A DNA stretch of 64,000 bases from Brachionus manjavacas (lineage: Eukaryota > Rotifera > Eurotatoria > Ploima > Brachionidae). Positions 22,496-34,282 of the stretch are shown here, piece by piece (position 1 is the first letter of the stretch; each line of letters begins with the position of its first letter). The translations under genes and the position numbers were made by a program. The notes beneath the pieces are model-generated. The model did not search any database and was not told the DNA's origin. It saw nothing but the letters and a program-made list of their open reading frames with translations. The stretch covers positions 4,697,501 to 4,761,500 of the forward strand of contig JAHQIY010000008.1 in assembly GCA_019054805.1 (NCBI GenBank), given 5' to 3'.

Positions 22496-23685
22496 ATGAC
22501 AAAAATAAACCCATTCACTAAGCCTGTCGAAAGGAGAGACAAAGTAACCCTAGCTTTGAAAATAATAAGCTTAGTTTTTCAAATTCTGGTGTTGGTTTTA
22601 ATTGCAGTTGGTCTTTTAATATATTTTGTTGGATTTCATAACAAACCACCTGAAGTCGAAGAGTCCGAACCATGTCCTAATAAATTCAGTGGTTCAGTGT
22701 GTGATGAATGCGGAATTATTCATAATGAACCCAATGTAAAAATTGCTGGTGGAATGGAGGTATCAAACAATTCATGGCCAGCTTCAGTTCATTTTATTTT
22801 CGACTATGCTAACTACTTTAGAATAAATGGATCTTGGATTTACTTAACCAGAAGACTGGGTTGTGGTGCCACTTTGATAAATAGACGAACTATAATTACC
22901 GCAGCTCATTGTATTATAGAAAAAATAGATTTCGTCCATAATGGTGCTCCATATTCAATCGATGTTACCTTGAATTCCTATAGAAGTTCGTGGTCAGAAA
23001 TGTACAGGGTTTACTTGGATTCTCATGATGTGAGTGCTCTGAACTCATGGTTTTTACGAAGCGAAGCTAGACAGGTCGGAGTTGTAGAATTTACTCGAGT
23101 TAGTATTCTTTTAAAAGGTAATATTTTAAACTTTTTTTAAAAAAGCATGAAGATTATGACCCGGATACCCATTTGAACAACTTGGCCGTGATGAAACTGG
23201 CATTTGAAGTTGAATTGGATCACAATACCCAAATAGCATGCTTACCAGATCCAGATTTAGAAACTTATCCGCAAAATCTGAACATAGATGGTTGGATAGT
23301 TGGATGGGGAGAAACTTTTTCAGGTGGATCTCCTGTAACTTTTAACCGCAATGCCAGAATAACAATCTACGATGACTTAACATGTGTTTCAGCTGGTAAT
23401 TCCAATTATTTAGATTCGAAAAAGCAACTCTGTGGTGGAAGTGCATCCAGTGATGCGTGTCAAGGCGACTCGGGAAATGCACTGTATGTTAAAGAAACAG
23501 TTGATGGGATGGAAAAATTTATTATTGCCGGAGTAGTGAGTTACGGCGCAAGTTGTGCAACTGGCCCTCCGAGGTAATTTTTTTATATTAGTTTGACACA
23601 TGCATTGATAGAAATAATTTTATAAAGTGTATTTACCAGAGTAAGTGCGTACAGCGATTGGCTTCTTCATCATGTCAGCTATTAA
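22496..23685 (+). CDS. Membrane-anchored trypsin-like protein, probable catalytic Asp lost
   Basis: Exons 22496-23117, 23153-23573 and 23628-23685 join to 366 aa. A short cytoplasmic part (RRDK) and one transmembrane helix at ~18-46 (ALKIISLVFQILVLVLIAVG) make a type II membrane protein. The S1 domain starts at IAGG (83). His138 (TAAHC), Ser314 (GDSGN) and the S1-pocket Asp308 that gives trypsin specificity are present. The position of the catalytic Asp, normally in ND-I-A-L, reads NNLAV, so Asn217 replaces Asp. GDSGNA also replaces GDSGGP. It ends VFTRVSAYSDW. Intron 1 is only 35 bp; using the nearer AG at 23145 would cause a stop. An active protease is doubtful; an inactive homolog is more likely. 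I start at the ATG rather than an upstream in-frame TTG. Confidence 0.85.
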
Positions 23686-23740
23686 AATAAAATAAAATTT
23701 TTTTTTAATTAAACTTTTTAATTTATTAAAAAAAAATAAA

Positions 23741-23938
23741 TTGAATAAATATTATTTTTTTGACTTTTTGATTAAATATTTGAATGCCTGTCTCGAGAAA
23801 AAAGTTCATTCTGCTTTAAAAAAATACAAAGATAAAAAAAAAATTAATAGTGTTGAAATCGAAGCTGTTCTCAAAGTAAATTCTAAAATTTATAAAAAAA
23901 ATTTTAAATTTGATTATTTTTTCACATTATTTAATTAA
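23741..23938 (+). other. Short lysine-rich open frame, doubtful gene
   Basis: A frame with no ATG start (the first usable codon is TTG) reads KYLNACLEKKVHSALKKYK, then INSVEIEAVLKVNSKIYK. It is helical-looking with a faint histone-fold flavour, but I recognise no family and see no supporting exon before it. It directly follows the 3' end of the trypsin-like gene. Treat as unproven. Confidence 0.15.
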
Positions 23939-23939
23939 A

Positions 23940-24710
23940 TTATATTTTTAATTTCAATAAATAATTCATTTTGAATTTTGTTTAATTAAAAATTTGAAAA
24001 CTCTTAAAATCTAAATCTGAATTTAAAACAAACCATCCAAATTTACATTTGTAAAAACTAAAAACTTAATAATTGAAATTTTTTCATATTTTTTTCATTT
24101 AAATTTTAAATGTAACGGAAAAATTTTTTAAAATTTTAAATTATCATCACATTTAACTGAAGAAATAATTTTTGATAAAAAGCTTTTTCTCAATTTCGCA
24201 TTAAAATCTATTGAATATTTTTAAAGTTACATTTTATGGTAACTTTAAAAATATTTTAAAGATTAGTTTCACTTACTTCATGAATCAACAAATATTCTAA
24301 ATAAAAATTTATTTTATATTAAATATAATAAATTAAATTAAATTTACAAGATTAAATTTTAATAAGGAATCGGCTTTTAAGAGAAAATTGGACAAAAAAT
24401 ATTTATTAAATATTATTCTTCTTACATATCTCTCATTCTACTAAAATACTCGATTCAGACTGTTGGTAGTTAAATTTTATCTCGTGATATAATATTTTGA
24501 AAGGAGAAATATTTTTTAATTTTAGAATAATCCGAATTTCTTAATTTCTTGTATTCGTTTGAGGCCAATATTAACTTCTTCAGCTATTTTTTTTTGCTAT
24601 TTCTAATTTTTTTTGTTTTTTAACTAATTTTTCTTCTTATAAGCAAAATTATTTTTTATCAGAAAAATTATACATTTATATCTATTCTAATTATTTTTTT
24701 TCCAGAAAAT
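23940..24710. other. Intergenic, with one perfect hairpin
   Basis: A+T-rich. At 24214-24230 and 24239-24255 two 17-bp arms (AATATTTTTAAAGTTAC and its exact complement) flank an 8-base loop. No gene is recognised. Confidence 0.5.
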
Positions 24711-24718
24711 TTAATCAT

Positions 24719-25157
24719 TCATTTGAATCTTATCTAAAAGAGATAACAAGAGTTAGGAGAATTGAATACATCAAAAATGAGTGGCTTAAAAGTAGCTGTA
24801 ATTGTAAATTCTGGCTACAAAACTTCCTTTGTAAAAATATCATAGCGGTATCTAGTAGGCTAAATCTCTGCCAAGTACCTCTACAAGCAAAATTTTTACC
24901 AATAAGTCAAAAACGTAAAAGAGGTCAACCATCGAAAACTAGACCTGCATTATAATGTCAGCCAAGTGAAAATAGTGAAGATTTTGCTGTGAATAAAGAT
25001 GCAAACCCAAAGCAAGAAACTTTTGGACCTATTTCTGGTAATGAAAATGCAATGAATATAATTCCATCTAACCAAACTTCTCAAACTTTTAAAGTAATGG
25101 CTAATCAAAGTGAAATTTGTCAACCAGCAAAAAAAAAGAGGAAGACGAAAAAAGAAT
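24719..25157 (+). pseudogene. MULE transposase C-terminus with SWIM zinc finger
   Basis: Reads IEYIKNEWLKSSCNCKFWLQ then NFLCKNIIAVSSRLNLC, a SWIM finger of the C-x-C...C-x-H type whose last His is replaced by Asn. It continues KRKRGQPSKTRPAL, a stop, then a low-complexity tail to KKKRKTKKE and a stop. KRKRGRP-type tails after a SWIM finger are standard in MULE transposases. The N-terminal and catalytic parts are absent. It is a different lineage from the FLYWCH copy at 16.6 kb and closer in layout to the element at 47.2 kb. Confidence 0.7.
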
Positions 25158-25160
25158 AAA

Positions 25161-25773
25161 ATTTTTTTTTGTAAATTTATGATTCACGTTTCTGTTCATT
25201 TTTGTATTCTAAATAAATATATATAAATAAAGAAAATAATTTATCTGAAACAAAAAAATTAGCTGCAATAAAAATTTAGAGAGTTTTTTTTTATTTGCTA
25301 GTAAGAAAAAAATTAGATAAAAAAAATTGACTAATTAAGAGAATTTGAGAAAGCTTTATAAAGTTTATATATAAAATTTTTTATATTTTATCATTCCTTC
25401 GAATATTTTCAATCGGACTTTTGACTCCTTCCATTTGGTTCTAATTTATCCAAATTGTTCAATTTTTTAGTAGAATTAGACCGAATTCTCCCCCTTTAAG
25501 CCATAATTTCACCCTTTTTCCCAAAAAAAATACCATTGACTCGTTAAATTTTTTGTTATTTTAAAATTTATTTTTATTTTTAAAATTGATAAAAATTAAA
25601 GTTTCATCATCTTTTAATGAAAATTCTTCATACAAGTTCGAAAAAGCATGAAAAAACTAAGATGTTTCAAATTTATTTTTCGATAAAAATGAATGGAAGT
25701 TACTTTTGCAATTTTATTAGATTGAAATTAAATAGATTAAATCAAATATAGGATATTTGGGTCTCCCCGGTAG
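25161..25773. other. Intergenic, nothing coding seen
   Basis: A+T-rich DNA between the SWIM fragment and the TGTTATCAA element. No exon, RNA or terminal repeat is recognised. Confidence 0.45.
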
Positions 25774-26360
25774 TGTTATCAACTGATAACATAAGGTGTT
25801 ATCAAATATTGAGCAACCGATTATGTTATCAAGGTGATAACAACTTTTGTTATCAAAAGATTTTGTTATCAGTAATTTAATATTATTTAATATTAAAAAA
25901 AAAGTGTTATCAATAGACTTATTATGTTATCAATAAAATAACTATGTTATCAAATAATTTTAAATTTATTAAAAAAGTTTCCGAGTCCAGGTCAGTATTA
26001 AATTAATCTTAAAACAAAAAATACATTTTATTTTATTTATGCTTTTTTGCCATGTAAATTTGTATTCCCCTTTCACCATTCATAAACTATAAAAACATAA
26101 ACCAAAACATAAAAATTCATTAGATTCGTTTATATCACTTTTATTAGTCGACATTTTATTCTCAATTTTAATGCTTATTTTTTTAAACTTTTAATATTTT
26201 AAATTTGCTTAGTAAATAACTATTTTTATTCAATTGTAACTTAACATTATGTCATCAAAACATATTTTGTTATCACAAATAAAAATCACAATAATTTTTT
26301 TTGTTATCAAGTGTACAAATTTGTTATCAAATACAGAATTATGTTTATTAGTTGATAACA
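25774..26360. mobile_element. Non-autonomous transposon built on a TGTTATCAA motif array
   Basis: The ends are imperfect inverted repeats (TGTTATCAACTGATAACA on the left; on the right, read inward, TGTTATCAACTAATAAACA). GTTATC occurs at 25775, 25798, 25825, 25849, 25865, 25906, 25926 and 25946, and again at 26269, 26303 and 26323, with a variant at 26251. The inverse GATAAC occurs at 25785, 25836 and 26354. The 300-bp centre has no motif copies and no ORF. Most copies point the same way at both ends, unlike the mirrored arrays of the MULEs. No clear target duplication was found, so outer limits are approximate and superfamily is open. Confidence 0.7.
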
Positions 26361-26736
26361 TATAATGATTTTTAAAAAACACTCGAAATCAAATCTAAAA
26401 TTTGTCACCGGGTTTACACATAGAATGATTGCCCCATGGTACAATATACTTAAAAAAACTTTTATGCAAATTTGATCAAACCCTATTGTTGCATCATCCG
26501 TCAACTTTTTTTGCACCAAAAAATCAATTATTTGATCTTAATCGATTCATTAAGAACTGTTTTCCTAAAAAATTTTTAAAGGATATCTTATTTTAAATTA
26601 TAAATGAAAAAATACTTGAAAATAATAAGAATTAATTTTATTTTTTTTTTAAGAAATGATCAATTTTTAATCAATCATTGAGATTTTAGAGTTAAAAATA
26701 AATAAATCTTTGGTTTGACTAGATAGGTAAAAATAA
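26361..26736. other. 3' flank of COPS8, nothing else seen
   Basis: A+T-rich sequence between the TGTTATCAA element and the COPS8 stop codon on the minus strand. It should hold the COPS8 3' UTR. Confidence 0.5.
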
Positions 26737-27355
26737 TCATGTTTCAATCGAAGAGACAATTTTGGTTAATTTGGTCAATTGTACTTGATTATTAATGGGC
26801 TGGATTTCACTTGAAGGTAGCTTTTTAGGTTTTACATAAATCTTGCTTTCGTCCACTGTCCATTCGCTCTGTAAAGATATTTTAACAATTTTCTCTTCGC
26901 CTACTTGGAGCAAATTGGCCAAGTCCTTAATTCTAATTGACGAGTATGCCATTTGGACTAAATTAAATATTTTTTCCCGCATTCTCTCAGTAAAATAACT
27001 GAAAAGATTTCTGAGCTCATCGTTTGAAAAATTTGTAAACTGATTTGCTAGCTGGAAGGCAAGCGAATAGTTTCGGAGGATGAAATTCTGAACTATGGGC
27101 CATAATTTGGACAATTCAGCACTAGGATCTTTTAAAGCCGAAGGAATTCTTTTCCATAAAAATTTTGCCTTCATGCTACACCAACATTTAGAGTCAAGTC
27201 TAAATTTTAATTAAAAATTCTCACGTATCATCGTCCAGGATGTAAAAAATCAAAAGTTTTATGTAGACTTCGTGACTAGTGTCATCTTGGCTGTTTAACT
27301 CAATTTGTTCGAGTTGGTCAATTTGATCTTTTAGAGAAATTTGATCGAAATTCAT
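26737..27355 (-). CDS. COPS8: COP9 signalosome subunit 8
   Basis: Exons 27355-27225 and 27175-26737 join to 189 aa; human CSN8 is 209. The segment ILDDDT-MKAKFLWKRIPSAL spanning the 49-bp intron matches the family hallmark NNARYLWKRIP. A PCI-like helical domain follows (FTERMREKIFNLVQMAYSSI, LANLLQVGEEKIV), then the family-typical end NNQVQLTKLTKIV..IE. The protein is a scaffold subunit of the COP9 signalosome, which removes NEDD8 from cullin-RING ubiquitin ligases. The start codon is preceded by a T-tract and AG (TTTTTTTTTGCATTAAG), and FAIM ends only 167 bp upstream on the same strand. Identity is firm. Confidence 0.92.
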
Positions 27356-27463
27356 CTTAATGCAAAAAAAAATGATGATAAAACTTAACAAAAGACACTG
27401 GGGTCCTTGATATCAAACAAGGATATACAAAGAGAAGTAAAAAGAAAATAAAAAAGAAAATAA

Positions 27464-27469
27464 TTTATT
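27464..27469 (-). terminator. Candidate FAIM poly(A) signal
   Basis: AATAAA on the minus strand, about 55 bp past the FAIM stop codon and about 110 bp before the COPS8 start codon. Confidence 0.45.
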
Positions 27470-27521
27470 TAATAAAAAATATTCTAATAAAATGGACGGA
27501 AAATTTGGAGGTAATCCTATT

Positions 27522-30187
27522 CTACTGTATTGCAGCAGGTATTTCTTTATCATGTACAATTAATGCGTGCACAAGACCCGAGCGTCTGTGCCCGCTGCTG
27601 ACAGTGATGAGTTTACATTCTGTTCCATTAATGTCAAACTTTGTTTCAGTGCCATTTTCAATAAACTCGGGCTAGTATTTAAAATTTTTACAAAATTATT
27701 TTATCTTTGCTAGTCTTAAGCCTACCTCGATGTCTAGTCGCTCACCATTAAGCCATAAATCCATGGTATTTTTTTCCAAAGTCAAGCGGTAGTCTTTGTT
27801 ATCTACAATAAATGTCCACGATTGGAGTATTTTTGATTGATTTTCACAAAATTTTTGATAACTTTTTCCATTTACTTCAAGTGAATACTCATAGGTAAAG
27901 CCAGAAGCTGAATCAATTGAAATCGAAAATTTATTTTTTCCTATTGTAAAATTCTCTTGACCTACCAGCTTAAACATCCAATTTTGTCGCATTATCTCCT
28001 TTTATAATAAAATTTTTTATCTTTTCTTTAATGTAACATAAATTTGGAAATTTAAAATCAGATTAAAAACAATATGGGGTTATACTCATTAAAAATTTTT
28101 TAAAAAAAGGTGAGGGCTTCTTTTTTCAGAGAACAAAATTTAACAAAAATATTTTGAATCTTAAACTCGAAAAATATAATCATTACCGAAATAAAAAAAT
28201 ACATTATTATCATATTTTTATCAATATTTAATTTTTTATTTTCAATTTTAAATTTCAATTTTTCTTCTTTCATGAGGGTTCAAACGAACGTGCCTTGGGT
28301 TCTACATCATAATTTCATATTGATTTCAATTTTCTCAAAATATTTAATTTTATCATTTATTAAGAATAAAATTTAGGGGTAGACCCACTGTCTTTTTTGT
28401 AACAACAACAACAACAAAATATTCTAAAAATATTTAAAATAAAAAATCAGCATTTACCCAAAAAATTTTTATTTAAAATTAGATTAAAAATGACGTTTAG
28501 GAGCTTTCTAATTGATTAAAATAATATCCTTTTAAACACTTTTCTCCAAATTCGCTTGGTATTGAAATTAAACATTTTTAAAAATTATTGAAATCTGCGC
28601 AATTTTAAACTGATTTTTTATCTAATAAAATCATATATTTTTTTTTTTTAAATCTTTGTGAAAGGTGACAAAATTCAATTCTATTTAAAAAAAGATTTTT
28701 TTTGCCCTAAAGAAAAGATTTTACAGAAATTTTAAAAAATATTAGAAATTTATTTAAAATTTCCAAGAGCCTCTTGGTAAAAAGTTATATCACTTGAAAA
28801 ATTGTTTGTTTTTCAAACATTAATCCTTAAATAATTTTGAATTTTTTTTTTTTAATTTTTCAAAATTATTAAAAAAAAAAAAAACATTTTAAAATTGTTT
28901 TTTTTATAAATGAAAAATATTGCTTATTTTCTTTGATACAACGAACCTCTTTATAACGAAATCCCGATTTAACGAACTAAGAAAAAAAAACGAGTAATAC
29001 TTTTCTTAAGAAAAAAACCTTTTTATAACGAATTTAAAAAAAATGACATCGGTTAATTAACACCTTGAAAATAAAAAATAGTAAATAAAAACTTGACAAT
29101 TACTAGTTATTGTTTATCTAAAAATTCTAATTGATAAAAATGAATGAAAAGCAAGTTTTCAAAAAAGAGAAAATGCATATCCCTTGAAGTCAAGATAGAA
29201 ATTATGAACAAATGAACTGAAACAATTTTTTGGAACAAAAAAGATGATAATTCTAATGTAATTAATTTATTATTTTATATTGAAAATTTTATAATTGAAA
29301 GTAGCTTTACCAAACAACCATCTATTACCGATTTTTTTCAAAAAAATTGACTTTTTGTTTTTTCTCACATTTTTATTTTAGATTTTTAATCAATAAAATT
29401 TGGTTTAAAATTTTTTTGTACCTATCATTTTATATGGGAATTTCGATATAACGAATACCGAATTTTCCACCCAAGTAGTTCGTTATACCGAGGATTGACT
29501 GTATATAGAATAGAATTGATATTCTATAGTTCTTTTTAAAACTTTAAAAAATTGCATTCTGAAGAAATTAACATAATAATTAAGAAGATTGATAAAAAGC
29601 TTTTTACCTCTTAATTGAAAAAGAATTTTCTTGGTTCAGGATTAAAAGTCAGAAAAGTGGTGCTGAAAATATTTTTGTTCTAGAAAAATTCAGAGATAAA
29701 ATCAAATAAAAATATAAAAAAAAAAACAACTAACTTTGAATCACTACTTGAACTGGAACAGCCTAAAAATATCAAATCAAATGCTTCTTTTGGATCTTAC
29801 TATTTAAAAATGTCATTTAAAAGTAAAAAAAACAAAATTTACTCAAAAAAGCCAATAAAATTGAATTCTCTTTTATACAAATTTTCCAAATTATAAATTT
29901 TACTTGTAAACACAAATCTAAATTTTGCATCTAGAAAAATTTTTGATTTTTTTAAATTAGGAAAGCCTTTCAACTGATTTAATCAAAAATTTAAAAAATG
30001 TCATTTTTTTAACAATTTTAGAATGTGCCATTTAATTGTTTAGCAGATTTCCTAGTTTACTAAAATGACTTACTTTATTGTTAACTCGTATAACCCTCCT
30101 CCCACTTGTGGTGCCATGTTCAAACTCTATTCTATATTTCCCATCTGGCAGTGCAACATCCCATTTGGCGACAAGATCGTCGGACAT
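27522..30187 (-). CDS. FAIM: Fas apoptotic inhibitory molecule
   Basis: Exons 30187-30074 (38 codons), 27998-27726 (91 codons) and 27671-27522 give 178 aa; human FAIM is 179. Exon 1 reads LVAKWDVALPDGKYRIEFEH then GTTSGRRV, exon 2 WMFKLVGQENFTIG and SASGFTYEYSLEVNGKSYQK, and exon 3 SSGHRRSGLVHALIVHDKEI followed by P, all diagnostic. FAIM proteins are soluble beta-sandwich proteins reported to protect cells from death and protein aggregation. All introns are phase 0. Intron 1 is 2075 bp, unusually long here, and contains a pogo-type transposon remnant at 28939-29501. Confidence 0.94.
28939..29501 (+). mobile_element. pogo/Tigger-type transposon remnant in FAIM intron 1
   Basis: Left end CAACGAACCTCTTTATAACG, right end (inverted) CAGTCAATCCTCGGTATAAC, each flanked by TA, the pogo/mariner target. 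TATAACGAA and AACGAA words recur near both ends. Inside, 29148-29210 reads SKKRKCISLEVKIEIMNK, like the start of the CENP-B/pogo DNA-binding helix-turn-helix, and ~29300-29350 reads FTKQPSITDFFQK and stop, the usual pogo transposase C-terminus. The catalytic middle is deleted. It is on the opposite strand to FAIM. Confidence 0.75.
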
Positions 30188-30636
30188 TCTAAAAATTTTA
30201 TTTTTAGCCATTAATTAGAAATAAGTTAAAATGGGTTTTAAACCATTTTGAATCAAGAAAATTCTGATTAATATTCAAACACTTTATTAAAAAATGTAAA
30301 AAAAAAGAAAACCAGTTTGTGCGTATTTACACCGCCATTTAAATAGGAATAGTTTAGTCCGACGAATTATGTTCAAATTTGGCCTCTAAAATACTCAAGA
30401 ATTTCTAATTTATATTTAAATTAAACTTAAAGTCACATAACATGTGATAAAAAACTTGGTCAATATTTTTTCATTTTCAAAAATATTTACAATTTATTAT
30501 TTAAACAAAATTGACTCGAAAAATGAGATATTAAGCGAGCCCTTAAAAAAAATTTGCCCGTGCAAAACAAAATAATGAACGATAGCCTTGAACCGGTTTT
30601 TTGACCGAACAGTTGTAATCCAGATCAAATCTAGAC

Positions 30637-32826
30637 TTAATCTGGAGGATGTCCTGGACAGCTTTGACTTCTTTCCAGCCATTGATCGATACAACTTAAA
30701 TTTATTTGAGATAAATTTTAGACTAAGCAATTAATTTTGAAAATACTGTTTGTGATAAATGCATAGGCAGGGCAAACGTGCTATGGTCTGGCCCTTTTCT
30801 AGCTCTTCGAAGCAAATAACACATTCACCTTTATCATCGGTCAAAACGTCTTCTTCAATTTTTATAAAATTTAATTTTTTTAATTAATTAAAATTTTAAT
30901 TTATTAGGTTTAAATTACCATTATAAGTCAGACGAGGCTTGGTCAAACACATCATGATATGGGCCTCGACATCATCGGCTGGAATCATTTTATTGCAAAC
31001 AAAACATTTTAAGTCTTAAAAAAGAATTTTTTTTCAAAAGTAAAATAATTAGATTTTTTTTCATTGACACTTGTTTAAAACACTTGACTAAATCTGCCAA
31101 ATTTTGAAATGAATTTTTTAATTTTAATTCAAAATTGTCGCGACCTGTTTTTTAATTAAAACCAAAAAATATAAAGCTTTTTGGTCTATTTTGAATTATA
31201 AGTGGCATTTTTGAAACATTTAAATAAATTTTATTAATTTTTTTTTTAACTTTAAACCTAAACTTTAAAATATGGTGAAATCCAAAAAAGTAATTAAAAA
31301 ATTTTGCTTTTGCACGAGAATTAAAAAAAATATTTTGAGGCCTTTTGAATTTAAAAAGGTAGATTGTAAATATAAATTTTGACACATTCAATTAAATGAA
31401 CTAAATTTATTTTTTTTAGAATTATAAGCTTTAAAATTTCCGATCAACATTTTGAACTTTAAATTGATTTATTTTCTGAGGCAAAATTTTTTTTGCAGTA
31501 GATTATTCTTATTCTCAGCAAAACAAAATTAAATTTGTAATAATTATTTTGCTATATAAATAAATTGGCTATTATCATCAAATTGAAAATTAAGTTTATT
31601 TTCTAATAGATTTATTTTTATTTCTTATTTAAAATTTTGATGAATTATTAGTGCCAAATGAATAAAATTTATAATAAAAAATTAACAATTTTCCTCGATA
31701 AAATAAAGATTTAAGTAAAGATTTTTTATGTGATTTGACATTTTCTAATTTCAAAAGGACTATTAAATTAAAGTTTCTAGCACGATAAAATTTTTTTATT
31801 CAAAAGTGTAATTTTTGTATATAAAAAATATGTGTGTCTAAATATTCTAAAATTATAAGATCTTGATTCGTAACCGCGATAGAACAAAAAAATATTTTTA
31901 AATTCTTAAAATCAACAATGATTAATACATCGATATTCTTTCAGCCACATGATTAAATTTTGAAATCAAAATTTTTTTAAAAAGTTAAATAAACTTAAAT
32001 TAGGGTTTTCAGAATTTTCATAAAAATTTCAAACACACATAAGCAACAAACCATTTTAGGAAAACATTTTTATATTTTAAATCTAAAATTAATTAAAATA
32101 TAGCACAATTTCTACAGGAAACGAAAAAAATAGCAAAACTATAATTTAAATTTAAATTTTTTGCTAAAAAAGCTATTCTAGTGTAGTTATGTTAGTGAGG
32201 AAAAATTAAAAAAATTAAATAAATCAAAAAGTATACAAATTGATCTTTTAGACATAAATTTTTTGTTAGAACCCAAAAATAAAATTCATCTTTGGTAATT
32301 ATTTTCCTCAAAATTAAAAGAGTGGCTGTATAATTAGAAAAAAATAAATTGTTAATTCAATAATATACTGAAATTGATGCTTTCGAAAATATGAAATTTT
32401 TTAATTCTTGAACAAATTTGGCTTGAAATGGGGTGATTTAAAAAAAACTAAATTTAGACTATTTTTACCTCTCATGCCCAGAATAAAGGGAAGAGTGTTG
32501 GCCAAAGAGCTCAAGTCATGGTTCCAGGTGGATTCATCTTCGTCAGAACTCAAGTCCGAATTTTGATTTCGATTTGATGTGGGTGACTGTGAAGATTGGG
32601 CTTGCAAAATCCTCAACAAAATATCTTGGTTCGAAGAGTAGCCGCGTCGGGATATTTCGTTACGCAAGCGACTTCGCGGCGACATATTGGCTACTGATTG
32701 ATTCGAAGTTGACTGGGATACATTTCTGTTTCTGTGACGATGACGATTGGCGCTGTTCGTTGCCGAGCTAGCGGCGTCTGATGCTGGAGAGTTGTTTATT
32801 GAAGCAGTTGATGATCGCTGGCCCAT
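30637..32826 (-). CDS. ZNRF-type membrane-associated E3 ubiquitin ligase
   Basis: Exons 32826-32469, 31014-30919, 30852-30747 and 30694-30637 join to 205 aa. The N-terminus MGQRSS is a strong N-myristoylation signal, as in ZNRF1/2. A Ser/Asn/Arg-rich disordered region fills exon 1. Exon 2 encodes the ZNRF zinc finger KCFVC..MIPADDVEAHIMM followed by CLTKPRLTYN. Exons 3-4 encode the RING: GECVICFEEL, TIARLPCLCIYHKHC and CPGHPPD at the very end, matching the vertebrate ending CPEHP-D. Family members attach ubiquitin on endosomal or plasma membranes. I cannot say whether it is orthologous to ZNRF1, ZNRF2 or both. Intron 1 is ~1.45 kb with no recognised insert. Confidence 0.92.
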
Positions 32827-34282
32827 TTTGGTTGCTATTCACACAAAGTTCATATCTAACAACGAAAAAAAATGAAAAATTTAAAGTAAAATTAAAAAAA
32901 AATTTATTTGCAATTTCGTTTATAATAATTTCAAAATAAGCTTCGAAATGATGTATAAATTATTATGATTTTAAATTTTGTTGTTGGTTGTGTGGTAAAT
33001 GCGCCTATGTATGCCTTTTAGTGCTTTTCTGTCTTAGTCATCGAAGAAAATTTTGGATGCAGTCGGTCTCCTTAAGTGATTTTCTGAAGCACACTCATTT
33101 GCATTTCATCAAGAAACATAACTAGTTTTAAATAACTTTGAACAGTGCAAAAATTAAAAAAATAATTTTATTAAAAAATAAACTAATTGCGAAAAAAACT
33201 TGAATTTTTTATAATAATTTTCACTAGATTGTTTTATCTAACCACGATCAATAATTCCTCATGTCAAATTTTTTCTTTTTCTTAACAGGATCTAAAAGAT
33301 TGATACCAGACCGAGATTGAGTTTAAAAGTACACTTTTTTACTAGCCAGCAAAAAAAATTTAATTTTTAAATTTAAGAAAAAAAATTTCTATTTAAAAAT
33401 TTGATTTAACTTTTTGCTTCCTTTCTTGTAGCGTTGGTCAGACCCGGAGTAGTCTTATTTTGCAAAGACTGGTAGAGACCCTATACTGCTGAGCACCTAA
33501 TCAAAATCAACTAATTCATTTTTTCAATTTTTCAAGTTCTTGCTGGGACATTAAAAATTTTTGCTCATAAAATGTTCCTTTTCGACTTAAAATAGATGAC
33601 ATTTGGCATATTTGATAGAAATTCATTTTTTTGCTCCATATGCTCTTGAATTTTAAATTTTGTTCATTAATATAAAAGCTTTAGTTCTGTTAAATTGACG
33701 ATTTCCTGGAAGCTAATTGTATTGGAAAAATTAGTCCTGCGTTTTAGAGTCAGAAAAGATTATGTTTAAATTATTTTAGAAAGCTAAAATAATTTGATTT
33801 TTTGATAAATAAATTATTAATTCTGTATATTAGAAAAGCTTGGATTTAAAAACTCGTAAAGTTCAAAAATTCTTCATTTTTTTCAATTTGCTCTGATAAC
33901 GAGTTGTCATTAATCTTAAAAAAAGTATTTTCCTTTACCTAAATTTCTTATTTCTCAAAGCGTGACACGTTGATACCGACCATGCGAAAAATAATTATAA
34001 TTTCTGGAAAATTTAGTATAAAATTTTATTCAAGTTTTTGCCTACACAAAATTCTTATCTATTCCAAGACAAATTGATTAAAAAGATATAAATTATTGTT
34101 CTCTTACCATACTTTAAAATCAATATATATTTGACTAATTGTAGATAAAACTATTAAGATATAAATAATCACTTTATTAAGAAAAACATGTCTTGCATCG
34201 TGACTTTAAATCATACCTTAATTGATGGTTTTGTGAAGTATTAAAAAATTTAATAACTTATTATCTAAAAGTTTAAAATAAA
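32827..34282. other. Intergenic, presumed ZNRF promoter side
   Basis: Sequence from 32990 to 33130 and around 33420-33500 is less A+T-rich than average and may include 5' UTR or regulatory DNA for the ZNRF gene. I recognise no specific element, exon or RNA. Confidence 0.35.

Noticed and set aside
23741-23938. Short lysine-rich frame that might be a histone-fold protein
   Set aside because: No ATG, no exon partner and only a vague resemblance; kept as a low-confidence note, not as a gene.
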